Origin: Parapedobacter lycopersici_A
Lineage (GTDB): Bacteria; Bacteroidota; Bacteroidia; Sphingobacteriales; Sphingobacteriaceae
Assembly: GCF_040395035.1 (NCBI RefSeq)
Contig: NZ_JBEBRB010000005.1
Location: 1 to 64,000, forward strand
Direction: 5' to 3'
Length of the DNA: 64,000 nt
The notes beneath the pieces are model-generated. The model made no database searches. It had not been told where the DNA came from and was given only the letters and a program-made list of their open reading frames with translations. Position 1 is the stretch's first letter. Every line of letters starts with the position of its first letter. The position numbers were made by a program, and so were the translations under genes. Below are positions 33,623 through 42,835 of the stretch, piece by piece.

Positions 33623-34735
33623 CTATCGCTGTGTCACGCCGTCCAGCAGCACCTGCTGTACCCGATACTCCCCGTCGAACAGTATAAGGTTGGCACGGGC
33701 GCCTGGGGCAATGCGGCCCAGGTGGTCCGCACCGATTAAGCGGGCGGGGTACAAAGAGGCCATGCGTAACGCTTCGTCAAGGGGAATCCCCACATGCCTT
33801 ACACAATTGGCAACGGCATCCATCAGACTGAGTGCCGATCCCGAGAGTGTCCCGTCGGGCAGCGTAAAGTGGTCGCCGTTCCGAACATGGGTATAGATGC
33901 CCGTTGCAGCTTCCGTAACTGCATCTGTAATGAGAAACAGGCGTTCACCCATCAGCTTTTTGCTCAGCGAAACCGCTTTATAGTCAACATGTATTCCATC
34001 GGCGATAATGCTCGCGCATGCCCTTTCATGAAAAAAAGCCGCGCCGGGCAATCCAACTTCACGGTGGTGTAGCGGCGACATGGCATTGAAAAGGTGGGTT
34101 GCTGCTTTAATTCCCCGATCAAATCCGGCCATGGCCTCCTGATACGTCGCATTGCTATGTCCGGCAGAAAGCAGCACATCATGCTGAAGGAGCACGTCCA
34201 GGCAGTCAGCATTGAATGTTTCCGGCGCAATGGTCATGATTTTAACCTGGCCCCCGGCACGTTCAAGCAGGTCCGAAAGCTCGGCCCTGTCGGGCTGCCG
34301 GATCAGTTCGGCGGGATGCGCCCCGCGTTTGACCGCGTTCAGGTATGGGCCTTCGAAATGCAGGCCCATAAAGGCCGGATGACTATACGCGTTCGCTGCC
34401 TCAATTGCCTGGTCAAATATCGCCGGGGTGTTAGTAGCAAGTGTCAACATAAAGCCGGTTGTCCCGGTCTGCACCAGCGCGGCAGCAATGTGCGCCAGCG
34501 ACTCGGGGGTAGGGGCTTCGGAGAAAAGCCGGGTGCCCCCGCCATAAATCTGTAAATCAATTAATCCCGGAGCGATGTCCAGACCGCTGGCATCAATACG
34601 CTGTGCGGCTTCGGGCAGTGCCTGTTCGTCGATCAGGTCAACTACGGTATCTCCATGTATCAACAAGGCTTTGCCTTCCAGTACACCTTCCCCTGTGTAG
34701 ATGCGGCCATTGGTAATTGCGGTATAACTTTTCAT
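33623..34735 (-). CDS. nagA: N-acetylglucosamine-6-phosphate deacetylase
   Basis: A 370-residue amidohydrolase that deacetylates GlcNAc-6-P to glucosamine-6-P. The metal and active-site motifs HFEGPYLN, LSAGHSNATY, THLFNAMSPLHH and FLITDAV are all present, and the C-terminal ADHLGRIAPGARANLILFD is typical. It links MurQ and NagB in the salvage pathway. A TCCGCA-GG-TGCGGA palindrome lies just before the start (34750-34763). The 227-nt gap to namZ shows a promoter for namZ but no terminator. Confidence 0.95.
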   Translation of the reverse strand: MKSYTAITNGRIYTGEGVLEGKALLIHGDTVVDLIDEQALPEAAQRIDASGLDIAPGLIDLQIYGGGTRLFSEAPTPESLAHIAAALVQTGTTGFMLTLATNTPAIFDQAIEAANAYSHPAFMGLHFEGPYLNAVKRGAHPAELIRQPDRAELSDLLERAGGQVKIMTIAPETFNADCLDVLLQHDVLLSAGHSNATYQEAMAGFDRGIKAATHLFNAMSPLHHREVGLPGAAFFHERACASIIADGIHVDYKAVSLSKKLMGERLFLITDAVTEAATGIYTHVRNGDHFTLPDGTLSGSALSLMDAVANCVRHVGIPLDEALRMASLYPARLIGADHLGRIAPGARANLILFDGEYRVQQVLLDGVTQR

Positions 34736-34749
34736 CGTATTAACTTCGG

Positions 34750-34763
34750 TCCGCAGGTGCGGA
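34750..34763. promoter_or_regulatory. Palindrome upstream of nagA
   Basis: TCCGCA-GG-TGCGGA, perfect 6-bp arms, 15 nt before the nagA start. It could be a repressor site or a 5' UTR hairpin; no matching copy was noticed before the other salvage genes. Confidence 0.3.
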
Positions 34764-34892
34764 TCAGTCCTGCAAAATAATGATTTGTCTCATTAAACAA
34801 TGCTTTTTTATGCGAATATCCGGACCTCAGTGTATTAAAACGGCAAGAACAGGCACTGGCCGGCCATCGGTTTCACACGGCGAAAACGGGTA

Positions 34893-35579
34893 TTATTGCG
34901 GTACACCCTGTAGATTCAGGTCCCGGATCCGGTGCCGCACTTTTCGCATAAATTTGTCGCCCGGATCCGACTTTTGAGTTAAATAATCGGGGTCGGTTTC
35001 TTTCCACAGCGGGTGGTCCCGGAATCGTTGGTATTCGTGGTGCCCGATCACATACGCAATGGGGTATTTGGTTTTAAGGTACCGGATCAGGGCCTCATTG
35101 GCCTTCACCTGCGCCCGGGTAAGCGGCATATTGCTGCTTCCGATATTCTCCACACCAATGGCGCAATAATTCAGTCCGATCACGTGCCGTGCGAACGCGG
35201 TATCCGGGAGCAGCCGGAAGATCGTGCCGTCGCGGTCGACCACAAATTGGGAAGATACATTAAGCGCGCTTGCTCCAGAGATGGACGCCCGGGCTGTGGG
35301 CAGTGTTGAAGGGGCAAAAACATCAAACGTCTTCTCGACGCTCGGGATTGCGGTCCAGTGCAGGACGATTACCCGGGGCTCGATGGACGGGGTTTCTTTT
35401 TCCATACCGTGACGCTCCTTCAGGTAAGCCAGCGACAGGGCTTGCCGCTCTGCATTGAAATCAAGCGGCTTTTCAAATATCCGGAAGGTAGACCGCGAAC
35501 AGCCCGAAAGTAACGATACCATTAAAAGTAGAAAAAAAATGCCGGGGCCTGTTGCCAGCCGGTAGTTAAATATGTTCAT
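34893..35579 (-). CDS. N-acetylmuramoyl-L-alanine amidase, lipoprotein
   Basis: A 228-residue lipoprotein (lipobox LLSGC, cysteine 27). The Amidase_2 domain shows VIVLHWTAIPS with a zinc His, SSQFVVDRDGTIFRLLPD, AIGVENIG and a C-terminal YVIGHHEYQRFRDHP with further ligands. It releases stem peptides from MurNAc, giving NamZ and the symporter free sugars to act on; an amidase next to namZ and murQ is also known from Bacillus. It follows the serine hydrolase by 6 nt. It is distinct from the amidase at 6582. Confidence 0.9.
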   Translation of the reverse strand: MNIFNYRLATGPGIFFLLLMVSLLSGCSRSTFRIFEKPLDFNAERQALSLAYLKERHGMEKETPSIEPRVIVLHWTAIPSVEKTFDVFAPSTLPTARASISGASALNVSSQFVVDRDGTIFRLLPDTAFARHVIGLNYCAIGVENIGSSNMPLTRAQVKANEALIRYLKTKYPIAYVIGHHEYQRFRDHPLWKETDPDYLTQKSDPGDKFMRKVRHRIRDLNLQGVPQ

Positions 35580-35585
35580 TTGGTC

Positions 35586-37994
35586 TTAGTTATTGGATAC
35601 ATAATCGTAAAACAGTTTTGAAACGGAAGCCAATACACCACGTGCTGTGGGTCCCTCCACATTACCCGACAGGAGCACCAGCACATAGCGGCGACCGTCC
35701 GGCAGGAAGACTATTCCCGAATCGTGGCAAATCCCGGAAATTGAACCCGTTTTGTTGGCCACTTTCACCCCGTCCGGCAGTTTGGCGGGGATCATGCCGC
35801 GGTAATGCTGGTCCATTAGGATATCGATCATGGCCTCACTTGCGGGTGCGTTCACCAGGCTTCCCCTTGCCATCCGCTCAAAAATCAATAACAGATCATG
35901 GGCGGTTACCGTATTATTAAGTCCCTTTTTAAACGCCTTGTCGTCTTCCACCCCCCGCAGTACCTGGATGTCCTTCGCACCGATTGCCCGCATAGCCTGC
36001 ATAACCCGTTTGGCACCAACCTGATCGACAACGATGTTTGTGGCCAGGTTACTGCTTTCGGTAATCATCCGGTATAGCAGGTCTCCCCACGTCACCTTTT
36101 TACCTACCTGGCTATACAGCAGCTGTTCGCTGTCGTTTTCCGGGCGCAGCGAATAGGTGCTGTTATCCACAATGCTCTTAAACTGATTGTACACTACAAC
36201 AGAATCAGTCAGCGCGAGTTTTCCCTGTGCCTGCTGACCAAAGGCCGCCGCCACAACAGCGGTTTTCATGGTACTGGCCGCGTGGAACCGTTCGTCGGAC
36301 CGGTAGTCCATCCGTTCACCCGTCTGCAGGTCCAGAAAGGCATAAGCAAAACGACCACTGGGATATTTATCCAATACTTCCGATATCCGCCGGCGCAGAT
36401 CAGCTGTATCGAGGATAGCTGATTTGTCCGGCCTCAGCACCAGCTGTTCCAGTTCACTGTCCGAAGCGTCGGCCGGGACAAACCGTGCCTCCCGGATCGT
36501 TTTGTCCGGATTAAGGGCAAAGGAGAGGAAAGGTCCCTCGCCACCGCCCTTGTTGTCATATACCAACCGGAAGAGGTCGCCATGGAAATGCACCAGTTTA
36601 CCGCTGAGTTCTGGAGACCGCGTAAATTGGACGTGCAGGTTGCTGTCTGTTTTCGCCTTTATGATGGCCCTGCCAATGAAGCCATCGCGGTATGCTCCGG
36701 TATAGGCAGCCAGTGGGAGCGTGCGCTTCCAGGCCGGGTCGGGGGTTGGCGTTTTTCGGGTGCGCGCAATCGAGTCCTGCCGTTCGATCGACCGGTCCAG
36801 TTCCTTTTTATATCCCGCTATCCAGTCGAACGGCGGGGCGTCGAGGTAATAATCCAGGATGTGGTTAATAATCGCCCAGTAAGCGCCGGAAGAAAGCTGG
36901 TTGGTCAACACCACCACGCCTAGGCGCTGTTCGGGCACCATGGCCAGCTGCGACACGAAGCCGGTAAGCAATCCGCCGTGGCCTACCACTTTGACGCCGC
37001 GGTAATCGTAGGTACGGAACCCGAGCGCGTAACCGTAAAAATTCTTCTGTGCCGGTTTCAGCCATTCCGGTTCACTGGAGATGGGCATCGGACGGACGAT
37101 CTTCCAGAGTTGTTCCGTTGCTTCGGGCGCAAATAGCCGGCCATGTTCCGGTGTTCGCCCCGAATCCAAGTGCGTAATGAGCCAATTGGCCATATCGGCT
37201 GCAGAAGAGGCGATGCCCCCAACGGGATTTCCAGGATCACCGATATTCCGGTCAAAAAACGAGTCAACCGGCCTCACCTTTCCCCCGCGGCGTGCGTGGG
37301 CATACGCCACATTCGACTGCTCCCGTAACGAGGAGAAACGGCTGATGCTATTGGGCATGCCCACCCGGTCGAAAATCCGACGGCTGACAAATGTTTCCCA
37401 CGCCATGCCCGACACGGCTTCAATCACCTCGCCGGCGGCGACATACAGGATGTTGTCGTAGGCATAGACCGACCGGAAGTCGTGCTCCAGCGGCACATCC
37501 TTCAGTTTGGTGAGCAGTTCCCTGCGGGTAAAAGTCGATGGCGGAAACAGCAAGAGGTCGTTTACATAAGCCGGCAATCCGCTATGGTGCACCAGAAGGT
37601 CGCGGATGGTCAGGTGCTGTGTCACGTAATCATCCGAAAGCGCAAACCACGGCAGGTAGTCAATCACCCGATCTTCCCATTTCAGCTTTCCTGCTTCGAC
37701 CAGCATGGCCAGCGCCGTTGCCGTGAATGCCTTACTGTTTGAAGCAATGCTGAACAGCGTATGCTCATCCACCGGTTCAGGGCTACCCAGGCGCCTCACG
37801 CCGTATCCCTTTGCCAGGACTACCTGGCCATCCTTTACGATGCCCACGCCGACACCCGGAACGTCAAATGTGTCAAGTACACGGGCGATGTATGCATCGA
37901 GCCCCGGCGGCAACGCCTGCTGGGCATTGGCGCCGCTCCAGCCCAGGCTAGCCAGCAATAAAATGCCCAGACCGATTTTCTTGCTGATTATCAT
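35586..37994 (-). CDS. Two-domain serine hydrolase (class C-like plus class A-like beta-lactamase folds)
   Basis: An 802-residue exported protein with signal peptide (1-25). Domain 1 (about 30-400) is a class C/AmpH-type serine hydrolase with S85-N-S-K88, YDN at 179-181 and VVGHGG near 320. A DUF3471-like linker (about 410-520) follows. Domain 2 (about 540-800) is class A-like, with STMK 574-577, SSN 647-649 and KTG 748-750. Both active sites look complete. It could be a muropeptide DD-peptidase/esterase or a beta-lactamase; YbbE-like hydrolases accompany namZ and murQ in Bacillus. It shares ATGA with the peptidase gene upstream, so translation is coupled. Confidence 0.88.
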   Translation of the reverse strand: MIISKKIGLGILLLASLGWSGANAQQALPPGLDAYIARVLDTFDVPGVGVGIVKDGQVVLAKGYGVRRLGSPEPVDEHTLFSIASNSKAFTATALAMLVEAGKLKWEDRVIDYLPWFALSDDYVTQHLTIRDLLVHHSGLPAYVNDLLLFPPSTFTRRELLTKLKDVPLEHDFRSVYAYDNILYVAAGEVIEAVSGMAWETFVSRRIFDRVGMPNSISRFSSLREQSNVAYAHARRGGKVRPVDSFFDRNIGDPGNPVGGIASSAADMANWLITHLDSGRTPEHGRLFAPEATEQLWKIVRPMPISSEPEWLKPAQKNFYGYALGFRTYDYRGVKVVGHGGLLTGFVSQLAMVPEQRLGVVVLTNQLSSGAYWAIINHILDYYLDAPPFDWIAGYKKELDRSIERQDSIARTRKTPTPDPAWKRTLPLAAYTGAYRDGFIGRAIIKAKTDSNLHVQFTRSPELSGKLVHFHGDLFRLVYDNKGGGEGPFLSFALNPDKTIREARFVPADASDSELEQLVLRPDKSAILDTADLRRRISEVLDKYPSGRFAYAFLDLQTGERMDYRSDERFHAASTMKTAVVAAAFGQQAQGKLALTDSVVVYNQFKSIVDNSTYSLRPENDSEQLLYSQVGKKVTWGDLLYRMITESSNLATNIVVDQVGAKRVMQAMRAIGAKDIQVLRGVEDDKAFKKGLNNTVTAHDLLLIFERMARGSLVNAPASEAMIDILMDQHYRGMIPAKLPDGVKVANKTGSISGICHDSGIVFLPDGRRYVLVLLSGNVEGPTARGVLASVSKLFYDYVSNN

Positions 37995-40096
37995 TGGTTT
38001 TTTTGTTCAATAAGGTGTTTTTCGAGAAAGTCAGCAACCGCCTGATCCACCAGTACCTGATGCTTATACAACATCCAGTGATGGGTCTCATCCGGTATGA
38101 CCAAGGTTTCATGCGGGACATCGTGCTGCTGTAGCCGGCGGACAAGGTCAATACTCTGCTGAAAGTCCACATTCCCATCGTGGTCGCCGTGGATAAGCAG
38201 TACCGGCGACCGCCACGTGCCTACATACGATACCGGCGAAGCATCCCTCGCCAGGGCAATTGCCCGCTCCGCATCGGGTGCCGGCTCGGCACTTACCGGT
38301 GGAATCCGGCCAATATAATTATGAACCCCATGGATATCCACGCCTGCCGCAAATAGGTCCGAATCCTTGCCCAGCGCCAGCGCAGTAAGGTAACCGCCGT
38401 ACGACCCGCCATATACCCCAATCCGGGAGGCATCGACCTGCGGTAAAGCCGCCAGCCATTCGCCCGCGGCTTTGATATCCTGGTATTCCGAAGCACCATA
38501 TCGACCCGCAAAAAGCGGCTTATGAAAATCATAGCCATAGCCAATGCCCAACCGGTAGTTGACCGCCAGTACCACAAAGCCCCGGCTTACCAAGTATTGA
38601 TTGAGGGCATATGTATTGGCGTAGTAATCGCCATAGTGCCAACCCAATAGCATCTGTCGCTGCGGGCCGCCGTGGATAAACACGATAGCCGGCTTCTTCG
38701 CCGCCCCGCCTTTCGGCTCAAACAGCTGGCCATATACAGTCTCACCATCCGGAGCCTTGAATTCCACCCGCTTCGGCACAACCTGCGCAGCATTCTTCAG
38801 CGCGTCGGGAATCAGCGCTTCCCCCAATAGTCGGGCTGCTTTCCCGGTACCGGGCCAATCGACTATGGCAGGCAGTGTGGGGCGGGTTGCCGTAGCGCTG
38901 AAAAACACAACGTGTGCTCCATCCCCGGTAACCGTCGGAAATGTTTCAATACCCGTCCCCGGTGTAAGCACTTCCATAGCCGGCTGGTCCACCGGGACCC
39001 GGATCAGGTGCCTGCGGTCGATGTCATCGCCGTCGGGCCCCGTATTCGCGCTCGCCAGCAACCACATTTTATCGGGAGAAAGCGTGATATGCTCCACCAT
39101 GAAGTCGCCGGGAGTGAGCAGCAGCGCTGCCCCGCCCGTTTCGGGTATGGAATACAAGTGCGGCCACCCGTCGTGATAGGAGACGAATGTGATGCGGTTC
39201 TTTCCCGCCCAGCGCAGGTTGGTCCCGCCGTGCGTCGTCGGTACGGCGCCCTGAGGGGTCTGCGGCGACTGCCAGACGCGGCTTCCCACACCCCCGGCAA
39301 CATCCGCCGTCCAGATCGACCACGGGTTTTTTACCGGAGCTAAAATGGAGTCCGGGAGGCCTCCGGAACTATTCCGGCGCACAAAAGCGAGCCGCTTTCC
39401 GTCGGGCGACCAGCTCGGCGAGCTGTCGTATGCAAACGCCGGAACAATCCACTGAACGCGCCGGTCGTCGCCATGGTAAACGCCAATAAAAGAGTGGTCG
39501 CCCCGCGCCGACACAAAAGCCAGCGACCGCCCATCCGGCGACCATTGCAACGAGCCGTTCTCCCCCCGGGCATAAAATAGGGGTTCCGGCTTTTCCGAGC
39601 CACCTATCGGGCTGATCCAAACCTGCCCATCCCGCAGAAACGCCACCCGGTCGTCCCCGGGAGCGATCGCAGGCTCATCCCCGTCACCCAGCAGGACGGG
39701 TGCGCCGCCTTCAAAAGGGACGCTCCAGACCTGAACCTTCGGTGGCGCCGGCAACGAGGCCGGATTTCGCGGCGTGCTGCCGTTATATGCCCCATGATCG
39801 CCCCCCTTCACAAAAACAACCCATTTTCCGTCGGCCGAGAGCTGCACGCCGGTTATCTCATCGCCAAAATCCGCATCGTAGGCCGTCAATTTACGCAGCA
39901 CAAACGAAGGCCCTTCGGCAGCATACAGGTTTCGGCGGCCCTGTTGGTTAATGGCCAAGACTACCCGGTTTCCCGTCGCCGATGCGCGCAATTCGGAAGG
40001 AAAAGGATAAGCAGTAAGCGCTTCGACAGTGGGCGACTGTGCCATCAGCGGGTTTCCGGAACAACACAGCAAAACTAGTAATGTAAATAACCTCAT
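37991..40096 (-). CDS. S9 family prolyl-oligopeptidase-like peptidase
   Basis: A 701-residue secreted peptidase (signal 1-19). The N-terminal half is a WD40-like beta-propeller (repeated SPDGRSLAFV, SPDGKRLAFV), and the C-terminal alpha/beta hydrolase has S565 in GGSYGG, D640 in HGDHDGNVD and His in PDETHHW. It probably acts as a dipeptidyl- or acylaminoacyl-peptidase and may trim peptides freed by the amidase downstream. It is the first gene of the run S9 peptidase, serine hydrolase, amidase; a TATCCTTG element at 40190-40197 is a possible promoter. Confidence 0.9.
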   Translation of the reverse strand: MRLFTLLVLLCCSGNPLMAQSPTVEALTAYPFPSELRASATGNRVVLAINQQGRRNLYAAEGPSFVLRKLTAYDADFGDEITGVQLSADGKWVVFVKGGDHGAYNGSTPRNPASLPAPPKVQVWSVPFEGGAPVLLGDGDEPAIAPGDDRVAFLRDGQVWISPIGGSEKPEPLFYARGENGSLQWSPDGRSLAFVSARGDHSFIGVYHGDDRRVQWIVPAFAYDSSPSWSPDGKRLAFVRRNSSGGLPDSILAPVKNPWSIWTADVAGGVGSRVWQSPQTPQGAVPTTHGGTNLRWAGKNRITFVSYHDGWPHLYSIPETGGAALLLTPGDFMVEHITLSPDKMWLLASANTGPDGDDIDRRHLIRVPVDQPAMEVLTPGTGIETFPTVTGDGAHVVFFSATATRPTLPAIVDWPGTGKAARLLGEALIPDALKNAAQVVPKRVEFKAPDGETVYGQLFEPKGGAAKKPAIVFIHGGPQRQMLLGWHYGDYYANTYALNQYLVSRGFVVLAVNYRLGIGYGYDFHKPLFAGRYGASEYQDIKAAGEWLAALPQVDASRIGVYGGSYGGYLTALALGKDSDLFAAGVDIHGVHNYIGRIPPVSAEPAPDAERAIALARDASPVSYVGTWRSPVLLIHGDHDGNVDFQQSIDLVRRLQQHDVPHETLVIPDETHHWMLYKHQVLVDQAVADFLEKHLIEQKNQ

Positions 40097-40307
40097 GCGT
40101 TCTATTTAGGTGTTCATCGATCGCGCGGGCCCGGCAATTGCCGGTGCCGCGTTGGATGGTTAGTACAAGAAAAACTCTTTTTGGAGAAACAAGGATAAGT
40201 AAAATAGTTGAATATGCCAATAAGCCAATGGGATCACCTAGATTGAATCATTGAAAAACCTTCGGGCGGACAGGTATGAAAATGGTAAAAAAGAATCTTT
40301 TTTTACC

Positions 40308-40315
40308 TAAACTTG
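40308..40315 (+). promoter_or_regulatory. Possible -7 element of murF
   Basis: TAAACTTG (one mismatch to TAnnTTTG), 4 nt before the murF ATG. Confidence 0.4.
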
Positions 40316-40319
40316 TACC

Positions 40320-41621
40320 ATGCAACCCGCATCGTTATACCGCTATTACCAAGAGTGCCCGAGGATATCCACCGATACCCGCGCCATTAAACCCAATAGT
40401 CTTTTTTTTGCCCTTAAGGGTGCCCATTTCAATGGCAATGCGTTTGCCGCGGAGGCTCTTGAAAAAGGGGCCCGCTATGCTGTCATCGATGAGCCACGGT
40501 ATCGGCAGGACGATCGCTTTGTATTGGTGGCGGACACGCTGGCTGCTTTACAGGAATTGGCCCGGTATCACCGCGAGCAGCTCCGGATTCCCATTATCGG
40601 CATTACCGGCAGCAATGGCAAAACCACCACCAAGGAGCTGTTGCACGCCGTGCTATCCCGAACGTTCAACACCTACGCGACCCAGGGGAACCTCAACAAC
40701 CACATCGGCGTGCCGCTCACATTATTGTCCCTGGATAGGCAAACGCAGCTGGCCATTGTCGAAATGGGGGCCAACCACCCCGGCGAAATCGCGTTTCTCT
40801 GCAACATCGCCCAACCTACCCACGGACTTATTACGAATGTCGGCAAGGCTCATCTGGAGGGTTTTGGCGGTTTTGAAGGGGTCATGCGGACCAAAGGGGA
40901 GCTTTACGACTACCTGGCGGGCCATGGCGGTACTGTTTTTTTACAGCAGGACAACCCGAATCTGCGGGAAATGGCCGAATCACGAGCCATTAACCAACCG
41001 GTTACCTACGGCTTTTCGGAAGGTAACGACGTCGTCGGTATACTGCAATCGGCCGATCCCGTACTGGAAATACAGTGGCATGCCCACGGTAGCCATACAC
41101 ATCATACGGTAACCACGCGGCTTACCGGCGCTTACAATACCGAAAACCTGTTGGCCGCGGTTTGCGTTGGCCGGCATTTCGGTGTCAGCGCAACTGACAT
41201 TAACAAAGGGCTTACCGATTACACACCGTCCAACAATCGATCGCAGCTGACCAAAACAGCAGCCAATACCGTTATCCGCGATTACTACAACGCCAATGCC
41301 AGCAGCATGGCTGCGGCGCTCGAAAACCTGAAGCTGCTCAAGGCCGACCGCAAAGTAATTATCCTGGGTGATATGTTTGAGTTGGGCGAGGCATCTCCCG
41401 AAGAACACCGGAAACTGGTAGACCTTGCCTGTGCAATGGGGGTCGACCGGGTGCTGTTTGTGGGTCATGAGTTCGCACGGCATAAGCGTCCCGGGGCCGA
41501 ATTCCACGATACGACCGATGCAGCTAAAGCCGCATTACAGCTTCGTCCAATAACCGGCGCCCTGGTACTCCTCAAGGCTTCCCGGAGTATGGCCTTCGAA
41601 AAACTGATGGATAGCCTCTAA
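40320..41621 (+). CDS. murF: UDP-N-acetylmuramoyl-tripeptide--D-alanyl-D-alanine ligase
   Basis: A 433-residue Mur ligase that adds D-Ala-D-Ala to the UDP-MurNAc tripeptide in the cytoplasm. The ATP loop is GITGSNGKTTTKELL; STDTRAIKPNSLFFAL at the N-terminus and NRSQLTKTAANTVIRDYYNANASSM in the C-terminal half are typical of MurF. It is outside the dcw cluster, as is usual in Bacteroidota. It directly follows the murein salvage region, but the promoter near the start suggests independent expression. It overlaps the convergent holin-like gene by 4 nt. Confidence 0.96.
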   Translation: MQPASLYRYYQECPRISTDTRAIKPNSLFFALKGAHFNGNAFAAEALEKGARYAVIDEPRYRQDDRFVLVADTLAALQELARYHREQLRIPIIGITGSNGKTTTKELLHAVLSRTFNTYATQGNLNNHIGVPLTLLSLDRQTQLAIVEMGANHPGEIAFLCNIAQPTHGLITNVGKAHLEGFGGFEGVMRTKGELYDYLAGHGGTVFLQQDNPNLREMAESRAINQPVTYGFSEGNDVVGILQSADPVLEIQWHAHGSHTHHTVTTRLTGAYNTENLLAAVCVGRHFGVSATDINKGLTDYTPSNNRSQLTKTAANTVIRDYYNANASSMAAALENLKLLKADRKVIILGDMFELGEASPEEHRKLVDLACAMGVDRVLFVGHEFARHKRPGAEFHDTTDAAKAALQLRPITGALVLLKASRSMAFEKLMDSL

Positions 41622-41977
41622 TCCCGGGGCTTGCCGCCAAATATACCCCCCAGCAATAACTGGATCAGTGCGACAACCAGCGCGAACACCGCCGCCCACC
41701 AGAAGTTGGCCACATCAAACTTGCTGCCCATCAAGTAGCTGGTGAATTGCACCATCAGCACCGTGATAATAAATGAAACGAGCCCCAGCGTCAGAATGTT
41801 CAACGGCAGGGTAAACAGCCGCAATACCGTACCTACAGTGGCATTTACCAATGCGATAATTAATCCGGCCAATACCGCCCACCAGAATCCCGCCACCTGT
41901 ACCGCTGAATCGGGAAGGATATAGGCCCCTACGAAAATGGCTAATCCTGTCAATAGCACGTCAATGATAAAACGCAT
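41618..41977 (-). CDS. Phage-holin-4_2 family membrane protein
   Basis: A 119-residue protein with four transmembrane helices, including NATVGTVLRLFTLPLNILTLGLVSF, the signature of PF04020 (YvlD-like). The family is named for a likeness to holins but is a chromosomal membrane-protein family; nothing else here suggests a prophage. The function is unknown. Confidence 0.85.
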   Translation of the reverse strand: MRFIIDVLLTGLAIFVGAYILPDSAVQVAGFWWAVLAGLIIALVNATVGTVLRLFTLPLNILTLGLVSFIITVLMVQFTSYLMGSKFDVANFWWAAVFALVVALIQLLLGGIFGGKPRD

Positions 41978-42121
41978 GTTGTTTAAGCTTTAAGGTGAAT
42001 CATTAGTTAAGGATAAATAAGGTTTTATGCCTTTTTGTTTTACGGCAACACGATAAAATTAACAAATTTATTGTGGAATTTACACCGGTCGTCCATCTAT
42101 ACCCATAGAAACGAACCAATT

Positions 42122-42829
42122 ATGGACTACATCATCCAAACCGATGCGCTGGATTTTCAGTATGCAGCGGGTAAAAAGGTGCTTAACGGAGTTTCACTCC
42201 ATGTGCCCAAAGGCTCAATCTACGGCTTTCTGGGGCCAAATGGTGCGGGAAAATCGACAACCATGATGTTGCTTACGGGGCTTATCCCCCAACAGGGAGG
42301 TGCCATCCACCTGTTCGGCGTGCCATTGCAGCAGCAGTTGCCCCACGTGTTTACCAAGGTGGGCGCATTGGTGGAACAACCCGCATTGTACCTGCACCTC
42401 AGCGGTATTAACAACCTCCGTTACATGGCCAGGTTGCGGGGTATCGATGAAAAGAAAATTCCGCATGCCCTGGCCCAGGTGGGGCTTACCCAGGATGGCA
42501 GGCGCAGGGTCCGTCAGTATTCCCTGGGTATGAAACAGCGGCTGGCCATTGCCATGGCGCTGCTGGGGGAGCCGGAATTGCTGATCCTGGATGAGCCGGT
42601 CAATGGGCTTGACCCACACGGCATGATGGAAATCCGGCAGCTGCTGGTACGGCTTAACAAGGAACGGGGTATAACCGTCTTCATTTCCAGCCACTTACTA
42701 GCCGAAATTGAGAAAATGTGCACGCACATCGGAGTCATCCACCAGGGGGAGCTAAAATTCGAGGGACCGGTCAACGCCGGAAACAACCTTGAACAGTGGT
42801 TTATGTCGTTAACCAGTAATCTAAATTGA
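42122..42829 (+). CDS. ABC transporter ATP-binding protein (BcrA/LanF type)
   Basis: A 235-residue ABC ATPase. Walker A is GPNGAGKST (38-46), the signature YSLGMKQRL (133-141) and Walker B LLILDEP (153-159). The Q-loop region VGALVEQPALYLHLSG resembles the bacitracin and lantibiotic self-protection ATPases (BcrA, LanF). It pairs with the permease fused to a thioredoxin domain 6 nt downstream. The open frame begins at 42035, but ATG 42122 starts a normal ABC N-terminus. The substrate is unknown; a peptide, antibiotic or lipid is plausible. Confidence 0.92.
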   Translation: MDYIIQTDALDFQYAAGKKVLNGVSLHVPKGSIYGFLGPNGAGKSTTMMLLTGLIPQQGGAIHLFGVPLQQQLPHVFTKVGALVEQPALYLHLSGINNLRYMARLRGIDEKKIPHALAQVGLTQDGRRRVRQYSLGMKQRLAIAMALLGEPELLILDEPVNGLDPHGMMEIRQLLVRLNKERGITVFISSHLLAEIEKMCTHIGVIHQGELKFEGPVNAGNNLEQWFMSLTSNLN

Positions 42830-42835
42830 CTTCAC

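Noticed and set aside
41618..41977. Prophage remnant suggested by a holin-family protein
   Set aside because: The family (PF04020) is chromosomal and there are no other phage genes, integrase or attachment-site repeats nearby.
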